A stretch of 64,000 bases of DNA. Source: Streptomyces sp. NBC_01341 (GTDB lineage Bacteria; Actinomycetota; Actinomycetes; Streptomycetales; Streptomycetaceae). Shown here in pieces: positions 16,092 to 24,801 of this stretch. Numbering within the stretch: the stretch's first letter is position 1; each line of letters starts with the position of its first letter. A program made the translations under genes and the position numbers. A model generated the notes under the pieces. That model ran no database searches. It was given only the letters and a program-made list of their open reading frames with translations, and was not told where the DNA came from. The stretch covers positions 620,001 through 684,000 of the forward strand of contig NZ_CP108364.1 of assembly GCF_035946055.1 (NCBI RefSeq), given 5' to 3'.

Positions 16092-17056
16092 CGGGCCCCT
16101 CCTGCCGGCATGACGACGATGCGACCGGTGCTGGTGCCGTCCGCGACCCGCTGGACGGCCCGCGCCGCGTCGGCCATGGGGACGCGTTCACTGATGAGCG
16201 GCTTGACGGCGCCCTGTTCGGCGAGTTTGGTGAGTTCGTCGTGGCAGGCGCGGACAGCGGCGGGGTCCTTGGTGTTGTACAGACCCCAGTGGAGGCCCAT
16301 GATCGAGTAGTTCTTCACCAGGGCGTGGTTGAGCCCGGGTGCGGGGATCGAGCCGCTCGCGAAGCCGACGACCACGACCCGGCCCTCGAAGGCGACGCAC
16401 TTGACGGACTTGGCGTAGGCCTCTCCGCCGACGGGGTCGTAGACCACGTCCGCGCCGCGTCCTCCCGTGGCCTCCTTCACGGCAGCGACGATGTCCTCGC
16501 TCCTGCGGTCGATGACCAGGTCGCAGCCCAGTTCGCGGGCGATCGCGGCCTTCTCGGGTCCGCCGGCCACGCCGATGACGGTGGCTCCGGCCGCTTTGCC
16601 CAGCTGGACGGCCGCACTGCCGACGCCGCCGGCCGCCGCGTGCACCAGCAGCGTCTCGCCGGCCTGTAGGTGTGCGCGCCGGTGCAGTCCGAACCAGCCG
16701 GTCTGGTATCCGATGTGCAGGGCGGCCGCCTCGGCGTCGTCGAGGGCCTCGGGTGACGGCAGCAGGGCCGCCTCGTCCGCGACGACGTAGTCGGCGAAGC
16801 CTCCCCGCGGAAGGGCGGGGGTGGCGAGCACCCGGCGGCCGTCCTCGGTCGTACCGCAGACCTCCACGCCAGGGGTGAAGGGGAGTGGGGGCCGCACCTG
16901 GTACTGACCCCGGCACAGGAGCGCGTCGGGGAAGTTGATGTTCGCCGCGCGCACCTCGATCAGCGCCTGACCGTCGCCGGGCACGGGCCGGTCCGTCTCC
17001 TCGAGCTCCATCACCTCGCTCGGCTCGCCGTTCCGGTGCACTCGCCATGCCTGCAT
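16088..17056 (-). CDS. NADPH:quinone oxidoreductase / zinc-less MDR protein
   Basis: 322 aa from the ATG at 17056; longer in-frame starts lack coding bias. Medium-chain reductase fold: GroES-like N-terminal domain (FTPGVEVCGTTEDGRRV), a nucleotide-binding motif VHAAAGGVGSAAVQLGKAAG (about 140-159) and DVVYDPVGGEAY. It lacks the zinc ligands of alcohol dehydrogenases and matches the Qor/crotonyl-reductase-like branch. First gene of an operon with two acyl-CoA dehydrogenases (4-nt overlaps), so it may reduce an enoyl intermediate in the same degradation route. Confidence 0.85.
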   Translation of the reverse strand: MQAWRVHRNGEPSEVMELEETDRPVPGDGQALIEVRAANINFPDALLCRGQYQVRPPLPFTPGVEVCGTTEDGRRVLATPALPRGGFADYVVADEAALLPSPEALDDAEAAALHIGYQTGWFGLHRRAHLQAGETLLVHAAAGGVGSAAVQLGKAAGATVIGVAGGPEKAAIARELGCDLVIDRRSEDIVAAVKEATGGRGADVVYDPVGGEAYAKSVKCVAFEGRVVVVGFASGSIPAPGLNHALVKNYSIMGLHWGLYNTKDPAAVRACHDELTKLAEQGAVKPLISERVPMADAARAVQRVADGTSTGRIVVMPAGGAR

Positions 17057-17159
17057 GAGGGGCCTCCACAACACTGTCGGCATTACCACTGCTCCGGCGC
17101 ATACTAAGCGGTCGCTTGTCCGTCTGGGAACACCCTCGCGCACACCGGGACGGCCCGCG

Positions 17160-17759
17160 TCACGGCCGTTTCGGCTTGGCACGCACGTGCATCCGCTCCC
17201 CCTGCGGCCCGAAGAGACTGAGGAACTCGACCGGCTCGTCGCCCGCGGGGCCGAACCAGTGCGGCAGCCGCGTGTCGAATTCGGCGGCCTCGCCCGGCAC
17301 CAGGACGAGGTCGTGTTCGGCGAGCTTGAGCCGCAGCCGCCCGTTGAGCACGTACAGCCACTCGTAGCCCTCGTGGGTCCGCTGCTCGGGCACGTCGTGG
17401 CAGGGAGCCTCCTGGATCACCTTGTACGCCTGGAGGCCCCCCGGTCTGCCGGTGAGTGGCAGGGAGGTCTTCGTACCCTGGACGATCGGTTTCGCCCGGA
17501 CCCTCGGATCACCGACCGGCGGGGCCCCCACGAGGTCGTCGAGCGGCACCTCGTGGGCCCTCGCGATCGGGAGCAGCAGTTCGAGACTGGGCCGCCGGCC
17601 GCCGGATTCGAGGCGGGACAGGGTGGAGACGGAGATACCCGTCGCCTCGGACAGTGCCGCGAGCGTCACCCCGCGATCCTTGCGCAGCCGCCGCAGCCGG
17701 GGTCCGACGCCGGTGAGCACGGCGTCCAGTTCGGGGTCTTCCTGACTCTGTTCCTTCAT
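17160..17759 (-). CDS. XRE-family regulator with C-terminal cupin domain
   Basis: 199 aa from the ATG at 17759. HTH domain about 18-72 (RLRRLRKDRGVTLAALSEAT, GISVSTLSRLESGGRRPS). Cupin sensor domain about 115-190 with RTHEGYEWLYVLNGRLRLKL and PHWFGPAGDEPVEFL, the small-barrel ligand pocket. Single-HTH-plus-cupin regulators usually control nearby catabolic or transport genes in response to a small ligand. It lies 104 bp upstream of the quinone-reductase/acyl-CoA dehydrogenase operon on the same strand and is the most likely local regulator. Confidence 0.88.
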   Translation of the reverse strand: MKEQSQEDPELDAVLTGVGPRLRRLRKDRGVTLAALSEATGISVSTLSRLESGGRRPSLELLLPIARAHEVPLDDLVGAPPVGDPRVRAKPIVQGTKTSLPLTGRPGGLQAYKVIQEAPCHDVPEQRTHEGYEWLYVLNGRLRLKLAEHDLVLVPGEAAEFDTRLPHWFGPAGDEPVEFLSLFGPQGERMHVRAKPKRP

Positions 17760-17960
17760 GCGTCCATTGCAGAATCGGCAAACGCATGTGTCAAACAGGT
17801 GCGTCGGGCCGCTCCACGGAAAGCGCGCGGTACGCGTACGGGCCGGCCCCCAACACACCCGTGAAGCGGTCCCGGAAGCCGTCGGTACCGGGGGGCGGGC
17901 TGCTCGCCTCGCGCCGGCACGAGCGACCTGCGGCCACGGCGGAGGGTCCGCGGGCGCGGC

Positions 17961-18695
17961 TCAGCGGCTGAAGACCTCGAACGCGACGGCGGGGCGGCCG
18001 CCGAAGCGCTCGGCAGCGGCCTCGGTGGTGCCGGCGAGGAACCTGCGGCAGTACGCCTCCGGGGCCTCGTCGGTCAGCACCTCGATGTAGGTGCGGTGGG
18101 CGAGCAGCGACCGGACAGCGCGCTCGAACCCCGGGGTGGCGTCGACCGCGTGGGTGGGCCGGTCGGTACCCGCCACGGCGACCCAGCGCACGCCGTCCCA
18201 CGGTTCGAGTCCCCGCTCCCGGAGTTCGGGGAAGATCCAGCGGTTGCCGGCGTCACCGGCGGCGTCCAGGGTGGCGCGGCCGACCGCGCGGTGGTCGGGG
18301 GTGTTCCACGCCACGCCGCCCCAGGTGTCGCGGTGGTTGAGCGTGATGAGCAGTTCGGGCCGGTACCGGCGGACGGCCGCCGCGATGTCGCGGCGCAGAG
18401 CCGTGCCGTACTCGATGACGCCGTCCCGGTGGTCCAGGAATTCCACGCCGGTGACACCCACGGCCGCGGCGCTCGCCCGCTGCTCCCGCTCGCGCAACGG
18501 CGCACACTCCTCGGGAGCGATCGTGTCGATCCCGGCCTCACCGCGGCTCGCCAGGAGGTACGTGATCTCCCGGCCTCCGTCGGTCCAGCCGGCCACGGCG
18601 GCGGCGCAGCCGTACTCCAGGTCGTCGGGGTGGGCGACCACCGCCAGCGCCCGCTGCCAGTCCGCGGGCATGGGTTCCAGCTGCTGCTGTGTCAT
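17961..18695 (-). CDS. PIG-L family N-acetyl sugar deacetylase
   Basis: 244 aa from the ATG at 18695. Zinc-site motif AHPDDLE (about residues 21-27) near the N-terminus, REREQRASAAAVGV and VEFLDHRDG in the middle, and the distal NTPDHRAVG motif that completes the metal site. The family includes MshB, mycothiol conjugate amidase and GlcNAc-PI deacetylases. Sequence length and lack of a leader indicate a cytosolic LmbE-type enzyme. It is divergent from the rhodanese gene; no pathway partner is visible. The exact substrate cannot be assigned. Confidence 0.85.
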   Translation of the reverse strand: MTQQQLEPMPADWQRALAVVAHPDDLEYGCAAAVAGWTDGGREITYLLASRGEAGIDTIAPEECAPLREREQRASAAAVGVTGVEFLDHRDGVIEYGTALRRDIAAAVRRYRPELLITLNHRDTWGGVAWNTPDHRAVGRATLDAAGDAGNRWIFPELRERGLEPWDGVRWVAVAGTDRPTHAVDATPGFERAVRSLLAHRTYIEVLTDEAPEAYCRRFLAGTTEAAAERFGGRPAVAFEVFSR

Positions 18696-18818
18696 GCCGG
18701 GAAGGCTATCCGGGAAGCGATCACGGATCCGCGCATTCCGGAGGCGGTTCGGGGCAGGGGCCCTGGAGTCGCCCCGGTCGGACGCGCCCCGCACCGAACC
18801 GCACCGAGCCGGGAACCG

Positions 18819-18836
18819 AATACCCCTAGGGGTATT
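18819..18836. promoter_or_regulatory. CsoR/CstR-type operator palindrome
   Basis: AATACCCCTAGGGGTATT is a perfect 18-bp palindrome, 68 bp upstream of the rhodanese-DUF2892 start. G-tract palindromes of the TACCCC-GGGGTA form are the known binding sites of CsoR-family repressors: copper-sensing CsoR and persulfide-sensing CstR. Because the controlled gene is a rhodanese, the sulfur-sensing branch is favoured. No CsoR-family gene lies in this window. Confidence 0.75.
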
Positions 18837-18903
18837 ATTGGCGTCCGGAGAACCGGGACGAGCAGGAACCCGGCCGCTCCGGCGACCGAAAGGAGATCCG
18901 CCC

Positions 18904-19476
18904 GTGATCAGCCCCGCATCCCTCTCCCCCGCCCAGGCCGCGGCCCGTCTGGAGGAGTTCACCGTCATCGATGTCAGGGCCCCCGGGGAGTACGCCTCGG
19001 GACACGTGCCGGGCGCACTGAACATCCCGCTCGACCGGCTCGCAGAGGCGCTGCCCGCCCTGAAGTCGGCCTCGGCCCGCGGCTCCCTGCTGGTGGTGTG
19101 CGCCTCCGGGGTGCGCTCGGTCCGCGCCTGCGAGATCCTCGCCGACGCCGACATCGCGGCCGCCACCCTGACCGGCGGCACCTCGGCCTGGGAGGGCGAC
19201 GGGCGCGGTCTCGACCGTCCCGCGGGAGCACGGACCACGTGGCCGATGGAGCGCCAGGTGCGGCTCGCCGCCGGTTCGCTGGTGGTGGCGGGCCTGCTGG
19301 CCGGCCGACGCTTCCCCGCGGCGCGCTGGCTGTCGGCCGGGGTCGGCGCCGGTCTCGTCTATTCCGCGGCGAGCAACACCTGCGGCATGGCGGCGGTCCT
19401 CGGGAAGCTCCCGTACAACCGCGCGCCGCAGGCGGAGGCCGGCCTGGTCGCGACCCTGGACGCACTCCAGGGCTGA
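18904..19476 (+). CDS. Rhodanese-like domain fused to DUF2892 membrane domain
   Basis: 190 aa from a GTG at 18904 with an excellent GAAAGGAG ribosome-binding site. Rhodanese domain about 5-105 with TVIDVRAPGEYASGHVPGA and active-site loop CASGVRS (Cys66), competent to carry a persulfide. The DUF2892 part (about 112-175) has a hydrophobic pair of segments and Cys160 in SNTCGMAAVLGKLPYNR. Such fusions occur in reactive-sulfur detoxification loci under CstR, and the palindrome upstream fits this. The domain would sit on the cytosolic face of the membrane. Confidence 0.88.
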   Translation: MISPASLSPAQAAARLEEFTVIDVRAPGEYASGHVPGALNIPLDRLAEALPALKSASARGSLLVVCASGVRSVRACEILADADIAAATLTGGTSAWEGDGRGLDRPAGARTTWPMERQVRLAAGSLVVAGLLAGRRFPAARWLSAGVGAGLVYSAASNTCGMAAVLGKLPYNRAPQAEAGLVATLDALQG

Positions 19477-19519
19477 GCCCGGACGGCGCCGGGGCCTCGC
19501 GGGCCCCGGGCCGGAGGCC

Positions 19520-20821
19520 CTAACGGTCGCTCTCGCCCCTCGCGAGCGCGAGCAGCCGGTCGAGCACACGCGGCCCGCCCGCCCGCACCCCGTCGTGCTC
19601 GAACTCACTGGTCACCCATGTGCGCAGCCCGCGGATCGAGGCAGCCGTGCGCAGCGCGTGCTCCGTGTCGACGTACATGTCGTCGTGGTAGACGGCGGCG
19701 GCCACCGGCACCTCGTTGGCCGCGAGCCGCTCGGTGTCGTACAGGACGGGCCAGTCGGTGCGGGCCGCCAGCAGTTCGGCCGTCTCGCGCAGCGGACGCA
19801 GTGCGGGATCGACGTCGAAGTGCCAGGGGTGGATGCTCTCTCCGGTGAACAGCACCGGTCCGTCGCCCGCGAGGGCGGTGCCGGCGTCGAACTGCGGGAA
19901 CTCGGCGCGGACACGTTCGGCCGCCCAGCCGGTGGGCCGCGGGCCCTGTCCGTAGATCGACTCGTGCATGAGGGCGTACAGCGGGTGCCCGGCGAACGAC
20001 GTGGCGGTGCGCATGGCCTCCTGGAAGGCGTCGGAGAGCTCGCGCCCGTGGGTGCCGTCGACGAAGGCGTTCTCCAGGAGGTAGTGCAGCTGATGACTGC
20101 CGGTGCCGCCGCCGAGCATGATGCCCAGCGACTGGAAGCCTTCGGGAGTCAGCCGGTGGCCCGCGCTGTCGGGGCGGTGCTCCGCGAGGTGCGCGGCGAC
20201 GGCACGGGCGCGTGCGACGTCCTGCGGGTAACGGGCGTAGTGCGCCGCGACCTTGCGCTCGATGCGCGGGTACGCGGCCCGGTAGACGTCGTCGGCGTGT
20301 GCGTCCAGCGACGGCAGTCCGCCGGTGATCAGGACGGTGTCGAGCCCTTCCGGGGCGGCTGACAGGTAGTGCACGGCGCAGAACCCGCCGTAGGACTGCC
20401 CGAGGACCGTCCAGGGGGCCCCGCCCGTGAGCTGAGGCCGGATCAGCTCGCAGTCGCGGACGATGCTGTCGGCGCGGAAGTGCGCGAGGTGGGCGGCCTG
20501 TTCGCGCGGGCCGCCGCGCGAGGGGAGGGTCTGCCGGGTCGCCGGGGTGGAGAGACCCGTCCCCCGCTGGTCCAGGAGCAGCACACGGAACTCCCGTACC
20601 GCCCGGCCCAGCCATGCCTCGTCACCGACGAAGCGGCGGGCACCGAACCCCGGGCCGCCCTCCAGGTAGACCAGCCAGGGCAGGTCCTCGCCCGACTTCC
20701 CGGAGGCGACGGCCTCGCGGGCGAAGAGCTCGATCGCCTCACCGCCCGGATCGTCGTGGTCGAGGGGAACCGTGAACCGGCGGTCCGTGAGGACGAGGCC
20801 GGGCTGGCGATAGCTGTTCAA
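19520..20821 (-). CDS. Alpha/beta hydrolase, S33 proline iminopeptidase-like
   Basis: 433 aa, ATG start. Alpha/beta-hydrolase fold with the oxyanion-hole strand YLEGGPGFGAR (about 52-62), LLLDQRGTGLS, nucleophile elbow GQSYGG (about 142-147), and late acidic and His residues. PYDQRGTG-like and GGPG motifs are typical of prolyl aminopeptidases (S33). No signal peptide, so it should act in the cytoplasm on peptides or related amides. Convergent with the rhodanese gene (43 bp apart). No operon partner. Confidence 0.85.
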   Translation of the reverse strand: MNSYRQPGLVLTDRRFTVPLDHDDPGGEAIELFAREAVASGKSGEDLPWLVYLEGGPGFGARRFVGDEAWLGRAVREFRVLLLDQRGTGLSTPATRQTLPSRGGPREQAAHLAHFRADSIVRDCELIRPQLTGGAPWTVLGQSYGGFCAVHYLSAAPEGLDTVLITGGLPSLDAHADDVYRAAYPRIERKVAAHYARYPQDVARARAVAAHLAEHRPDSAGHRLTPEGFQSLGIMLGGGTGSHQLHYLLENAFVDGTHGRELSDAFQEAMRTATSFAGHPLYALMHESIYGQGPRPTGWAAERVRAEFPQFDAGTALAGDGPVLFTGESIHPWHFDVDPALRPLRETAELLAARTDWPVLYDTERLAANEVPVAAAVYHDDMYVDTEHALRTAASIRGLRTWVTSEFEHDGVRAGGPRVLDRLLALARGESDR

Positions 20822-21041
20822 GGGGACTCCTGTATCGGGTTGTTCCCGGACAGTTCAGCACATCGCCGCGACCCGGCCGGGAGCGGGCCGCGCGAGCTCC
20901 GCCGGGACGGATCCGGGCGGGTGGCCGGGGCATCGCCGGGGTCGGTCCGGGATGACCGGCGGCCGGGGTGGCCGGCGCGGTGAACCCGGTCGCGTCCGGG
21001 CGGCGGGCGCCGGACGGGCCCGGAACACGAATGGGCGGCGT
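20822..21041. other. Gene-free stretch between divergent genes
   Basis: 220 bp of very GC-rich sequence upstream of the S33 peptidase gene and the aldo/keto reductase promoter. No reading frame with coding bias or known domain was found. It presumably holds the peptidase promoter near 20830-20900, but no convincing -35/-10 pair was identified. Confidence 0.4.
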
Positions 21042-21071
21042 TTGCCATTAACCCGCGTGCGCAACTATTGT
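21042..21071 (+). promoter_or_regulatory. Candidate housekeeping promoter of the aldo/keto reductase
   Basis: TTGCCA (21042-21047) and TATTGT (21066-21071) separated by 18 bp match HrdB-type -35/-10 elements and stand out in otherwise GC-rich sequence. They lie 60 bp upstream of the ATG at 21131. Confidence 0.5.
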
Positions 21072-21130
21072 CGACGCCTGCAACCGCCGCACGCGGAGCG
21101 GTTTGTCCCAGAGCTACGAGAGGTCCCCTC

Positions 21131-21955
21131 ATGCCCACGGTCCCCACCGTCACCCTCAACAACGGCGTCACGATTCCGCAGCTCGGCTTCGGCGTCTTCC
21201 AGGTGCCCGACGACGAGACCACCGCGGCGGTCACCACCGCACTGGAGGCGGGCTACCGCTCCATCGACACGGCCACCGTCTACGGCAACGAGGCGGGCGT
21301 GGGCCGGGCACTGGCCGAGTCCGGACTCCCCCGGGAGGAGCTGTTCGTCACGACGAAACTCTGGAACGCGGACCAGGGCTACGACGCCACACTCGCTGCC
21401 TTCGACGCGTCGCTGGCCGAGCTCGGCCTCGACCACGTGGACCTCTACCTCATCCACTGGCCGACGCCCGCCCGCGACCTCTACACCGACACCTGGCGCG
21501 CCCTGGAGAAGCTGTACGCAGACGGCCGGATACGGGCCGCGGGCGTCTCCAACTTCCAGCCCGCGCACCTGAACCGCCTGCGCGAGCAGAGTTCACTCGC
21601 GCCCGCCGTCAACCAGGTCGAGCTGCACCCCGGCCTCCAGCAGAGCGAACTCCGCGCCGTGCACGCCGAGGCCGGCATCGCCACCGAGGCGTGGAGCCCG
21701 CTGGCCCAAGGGGCGCTGCTCGACGACGAGGTGATCACCTCGCTCGCGGAGCGCCACGGGAGGACACCCGCACAGGTCGTCCTGCGCTGGCACCTCCAGC
21801 TCGGGAACATCGTGATCCCCAAGTCGGTCACACCCGCGCGGATCCGGCAGAACATCGACGTGTTCGACTTCGAACTCTCAGCCGCCGACATGAACGCCGT
21901 CGCCGGCCTGGACCGTGGCATGCGGACCGGCCCCGACCCGGACGTCGTCAACTGA
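21131..21955 (+). CDS. Aldo/keto reductase
   Basis: 274 aa from the ATG at 21131 (GAGAGG ribosome-binding region). Complete AKR TIM barrel with catalytic tetrad Asp46, Tyr51, Lys76 and His109 (DTATVYGN, TTKLW, LIHW). The NADPH site is seen as VIPKSVTPARIRQN near the C-terminus. It resembles the 2,5-diketo-gluconate reductase / AKR5 group, which reduces assorted aldehydes and ketones. Monocistronic. Confidence 0.92.
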   Translation: MPTVPTVTLNNGVTIPQLGFGVFQVPDDETTAAVTTALEAGYRSIDTATVYGNEAGVGRALAESGLPREELFVTTKLWNADQGYDATLAAFDASLAELGLDHVDLYLIHWPTPARDLYTDTWRALEKLYADGRIRAAGVSNFQPAHLNRLREQSSLAPAVNQVELHPGLQQSELRAVHAEAGIATEAWSPLAQGALLDDEVITSLAERHGRTPAQVVLRWHLQLGNIVIPKSVTPARIRQNIDVFDFELSAADMNAVAGLDRGMRTGPDPDVVN

Positions 21956-22049
21956 CCCCGCACAGCGGCCCGTCCACCTGCCGGGCACACGACGGGCCCG
22001 GACCCGCCTCCGCGCCGGTCGGCATCGGCGGCGGCACGCCTGTGACCAG

Positions 22050-22325
22050 TCAGCCGGCCCGCCGGTAGCTCCCGCCGTCCCTGGTCCGTTCCAGCAGCCC
22101 GGCCACTACGAGAAAGCGGCGCAGGGCGGGGCAGTCCTCGTGCACGGTGAGCAGCGCCTCGTTGACCTCACGCTCGCTGTAGACGCGGTCGGGCTCGAAC
22201 AGCGTCTGCGCGAGGTGCGCCAGCAACTGATCACGCCGCGCGGTCCTACGGGGGATCGCCGTGAGGCGGCCCCCCGAGAAGAGGGAGGACACCTGGTGCG
22301 AACTGCGGGATTCCGTATCGGGCAT
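22050..22325 (-). CDS. DUF2087 domain protein
   Basis: 91 aa, ATG start. Residues about 20-88 match the DUF2087 pattern: RLTAIPRRTARRDQLLAHLA, then FEPDRVYSEREVNEALL, DCPALRRFLVVAGLLER and a final YRR. The fold is a small winged-helix-like domain often fused to HTH regulators, suggesting nucleic-acid binding. Here it stands alone, which is common in Streptomyces. No function is assigned. Confidence 0.8.
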   Translation of the reverse strand: MPDTESRSSHQVSSLFSGGRLTAIPRRTARRDQLLAHLAQTLFEPDRVYSEREVNEALLTVHEDCPALRRFLVVAGLLERTRDGGSYRRAG

Positions 22326-22533
22326 CCCGGGAGCCTCGCAGGCGCGAGCGAGTGGGGCAACGCGATTTCCTCGCGGCGAGGGCGCGGGCCCCTCACCCGT
22401 GGGCGCGAGGCCCGGGCACGCGGGACGGAGCGCCGCCGTCCGAGAGCGCGGGGCAGAGGGCGGAGCCCCGGACCGGCCGGCCCCGCGTTCACGGGGTACC
22501 GGCCGATCCGCCTGCGGCTCCCGCCCGGTCGTG

Positions 22534-22977
22534 TCAGCCCTGATCCGCCGGAGTGAGGACGAAGACCGGGATCTCGCGGTCGGTCTTCCTCTGGTACTCG
22601 GCGTAGTCGGGGAATGCCTCGACGGCCCGGCCCCACCACAGCGCCTTCTCGTCCCCCGACACCTCGCGGGCCACCATGTCCTGCTGGACGGTGCCGTCCC
22701 TCAGCTCGACCTTCGGGTCGGCGAGGATGTTGTAGTACCAGACGGGGTGCTTGGGGGCGCCGCCGAGGGAGGCGACGACGGCGTACCGTCCGTCGTGCTC
22801 GACCCGCATGAGCGGCGACTTGCGGACCTTGCCGCTCTTGGCGCCTCGCGTCGTGAGGAGAATGACGGGCATACCCCGCAGGGTGGTGCCCTGCGTCCCG
22901 CCGGAGCTCTCGATGAGCTCGACCTGCTCACGAACCCATGCGGTCGGGCTCGGCTCGTACTCACCCTCGATCGGCAT
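22534..22977 (-). CDS. Deazaflavin-dependent nitroreductase family protein (DDN/Rv3547-like)
   Basis: 147 aa from the ATG at 22977. Split-beta-barrel F420/flavin-binding fold with [18 protein letters not shown] (phosphate-binding), [20 protein letters not shown] (flavin-facing) and DREIPVFVL at the end. The family includes the mycobacterial deazaflavin-dependent nitroreductase Ddn and related F420H2-dependent quinone reductases. Streptomyces makes F420, so cofactor use is plausible. The physiological substrate is unknown. Confidence 0.85.
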   Translation of the reverse strand: MPIEGEYEPSPTAWVREQVELIESSGGTQGTTLRGMPVILLTTRGAKSGKVRKSPLMRVEHDGRYAVVASLGGAPKHPVWYYNILADPKVELRDGTVQQDMVAREVSGDEKALWWGRAVEAFPDYAEYQRKTDREIPVFVLTPADQG

Positions 22978-23298
22978 GGCACCTGTCCTCTCGTCGGAGT
23001 GCTGCGTCGTGCTCCCATCATGTCTCCGCCCGCGACCGGCGGCACGCAGGGACACCGGCCATGCGGCCCCGCACCGCCTTTCGTCTCAGCCTCTGGAACC
23101 ACATGAGACGACCCGAGCGGAATCTGCTCACAGAAATGAGTCCGGTTCACGCGTGTACGTCCTTTTATTTCCTTAAAATACTCATGCCCCGCTCCAGGAG
23201 GGCTGGAGAACAGGGCATACCGTGGTGAGCAGCGGAGTAAGTCAACCCTTACCCCGCTCCCCTCTGCCCGCGACCGCCGCCCAAAGGAACAACACTCC
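22978..23298. other. Gene-free region with a local AT-rich patch
   Basis: 321 bp between divergently transcribed nitroreductase and ferredoxin reductase genes. An unusually AT-rich patch (about 23161-23185, TTTTATTTCCTTAAAATACT) stands out against 70% GC and is a likely promoter or regulator site. No coding frame with good bias was seen. Confidence 0.45.
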
Positions 23299-24660
23299 AT
23301 GACACGCCCCGTCCGCGTCGCCATCGTCGGAGCCGGTCCCGCCGGAATCTACGCAGCGGACGCGCTTCTCAAGTCCGAGGTCGCCCAGGAGCCGGGCGTA
23401 TCGATCGACCTCTTCGAACGCATGCCCGCCCCCTTCGGCCTGATCCGGTACGGAGTGGCTCCCGACCACCCGAGGATCAAGGGCATCGTCAAGGCGCTGC
23501 ACCAGGTCCTGGACAAGCCGCAGCTGCGGCTGTTCGGCAATGTCGACTACCCCGACGACATCGGTCTGGACGACCTGCGGTCCTTCTACGATGCCGTGAT
23601 CTTCTCCACCGGCGCCGACGCCGACCGCGCGCTCGACATACCGGGCATCGAGCTCGGTGGGTCCTACGGCGCCGCCGACTTCGTCGCCTGGTACGACGGC
23701 CACCCGGAGGTTCCGCGTACCTGGCCACTGGAGGCCGAGAAGGTCGCCGTGCTCGGCGTCGGCAACGTCGCCCTGGACGTCGCGCGCATCCTCGCGAAGA
23801 CGGCTGACGAGCTCCTGCCGACCGAGATTCCCGCCAACGTGTACGACGGCCTCAAGGCGAACAGGGCCCTGGAGGTGCACGTCTTCGGACGACGCGGACC
23901 GGCCCAGGCGAAGTTCAGCCCGATGGAGCTCCGCGAGCTGGACCACTCTCCGAACATCGAGGTCATCGTCAACCCCGAGGACATCGACTACGACGACGGC
24001 TCGATCGCCACGCGCCGGGAGAACAAGCAGGCCAACATGGTGGCCTCCACCCTGGAGAACTGGGCGATCCGGGACGTCGGCGACCGCCCCCACAAGCTGT
24101 TCCTGCACTTCTTCGAGTCCCCCGTCGAGGTCCTCGGCGAGGACGGCAGTGTCGTCGGCCTGCGTACCGAGCGCACCGAGCTCGACGGCACGGGCAACGT
24201 CAAGGGCACCGGCCGCTTCACCGACTGGGACGTGCAGAGCGTCTACCGCGCGGTGGGCTACTACTCGGAGGAGCTCCCGAAGCTGCCCTTCGACGTGGTG
24301 TCCGGCACCGTCCCGCACGCCGCCGGACGCGTGCTGGCCGGCGGCGAACCGATGTCCTCGGTGTACGTGACCGGCTGGATCAAGCGCGGCCCGATCGGCC
24401 TCATCGGACACACCAAGGGTGACGCCAACGAGACGGTGGCCTGCCTGCTGGAGGACCACGCCGCCGGCCGCCTGCCCGCCCCCGGCCGGCCCGAAGCCGA
24501 CGCGGTCGTGGACTTCCTGGAGCAGCGCGGCGTGCGCTACACCACCAAGGAAGGCTGGCACCGCCTCGACGCCCACGAGCAGGCGCTCGGCGCCGAGCAG
24601 GGCCGTGAGCGCGTCAAGGTGGTCGAGCGCGCGGCCATGCTGGACGCCTCGGGAGCCTGA
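23299..24660 (+). CDS. Ferredoxin--NADP+ reductase, FprA type
   Basis: 453 aa, ATG start. N-terminal FAD motif VAIVGAGPAGIYAADALLK (about 5-23), the FGLIRYGVAPDHPRIKGI stretch typical of adrenodoxin-reductase-like enzymes, NADP motif VLGVGNVALDVARIL (about 149-163), and a C-terminal GWIKRGPIGLIGHTKGDA. These features define the mitochondrial-type FprA/adrenodoxin reductase family, which delivers NADPH electrons to ferredoxins, for example for P450s. Ends at a strong hairpin. No ferredoxin gene is adjacent. Confidence 0.93.
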   Translation: MTRPVRVAIVGAGPAGIYAADALLKSEVAQEPGVSIDLFERMPAPFGLIRYGVAPDHPRIKGIVKALHQVLDKPQLRLFGNVDYPDDIGLDDLRSFYDAVIFSTGADADRALDIPGIELGGSYGAADFVAWYDGHPEVPRTWPLEAEKVAVLGVGNVALDVARILAKTADELLPTEIPANVYDGLKANRALEVHVFGRRGPAQAKFSPMELRELDHSPNIEVIVNPEDIDYDDGSIATRRENKQANMVASTLENWAIRDVGDRPHKLFLHFFESPVEVLGEDGSVVGLRTERTELDGTGNVKGTGRFTDWDVQSVYRAVGYYSEELPKLPFDVVSGTVPHAAGRVLAGGEPMSSVYVTGWIKRGPIGLIGHTKGDANETVACLLEDHAAGRLPAPGRPEADAVVDFLEQRGVRYTTKEGWHRLDAHEQALGAEQGRERVKVVERAAMLDASGA

Positions 24661-24669
24661 CCGACCGCT

Positions 24670-24723
24670 CGACGGCCCGCGCCCCCGGACTCCGACACGG
24701 AGTTCCGGGGGCGCGGGCCGTCG
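24670..24723. terminator. Strong terminator after the ferredoxin reductase
   Basis: Twenty-base perfect arms (24670-24689 and 24704-24723, CGACGGCCCGCGCCCCCGGA and its complement) with an inner CTCCG/CGGAG stem. It lies 10 bp past the reductase stop and also faces the convergent helR gene, so it can serve both. Confidence 0.8.
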
Positions 24724-24801
24724 GCTTCCCGGCCGCGCGCGACAGCCCTGTGACTCCTCTGAGCTCGTGGTGGACGGCCCGCCCAGGGCCCGCCCAGGAC
24801 T

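Noticed and set aside
18091..18903. In-frame extension upstream of the rhodanese gene
   Set aside because: Crosses the palindromic operator and the divergent PIG-L gene; the GTG at 18904 has an excellent ribosome-binding site.
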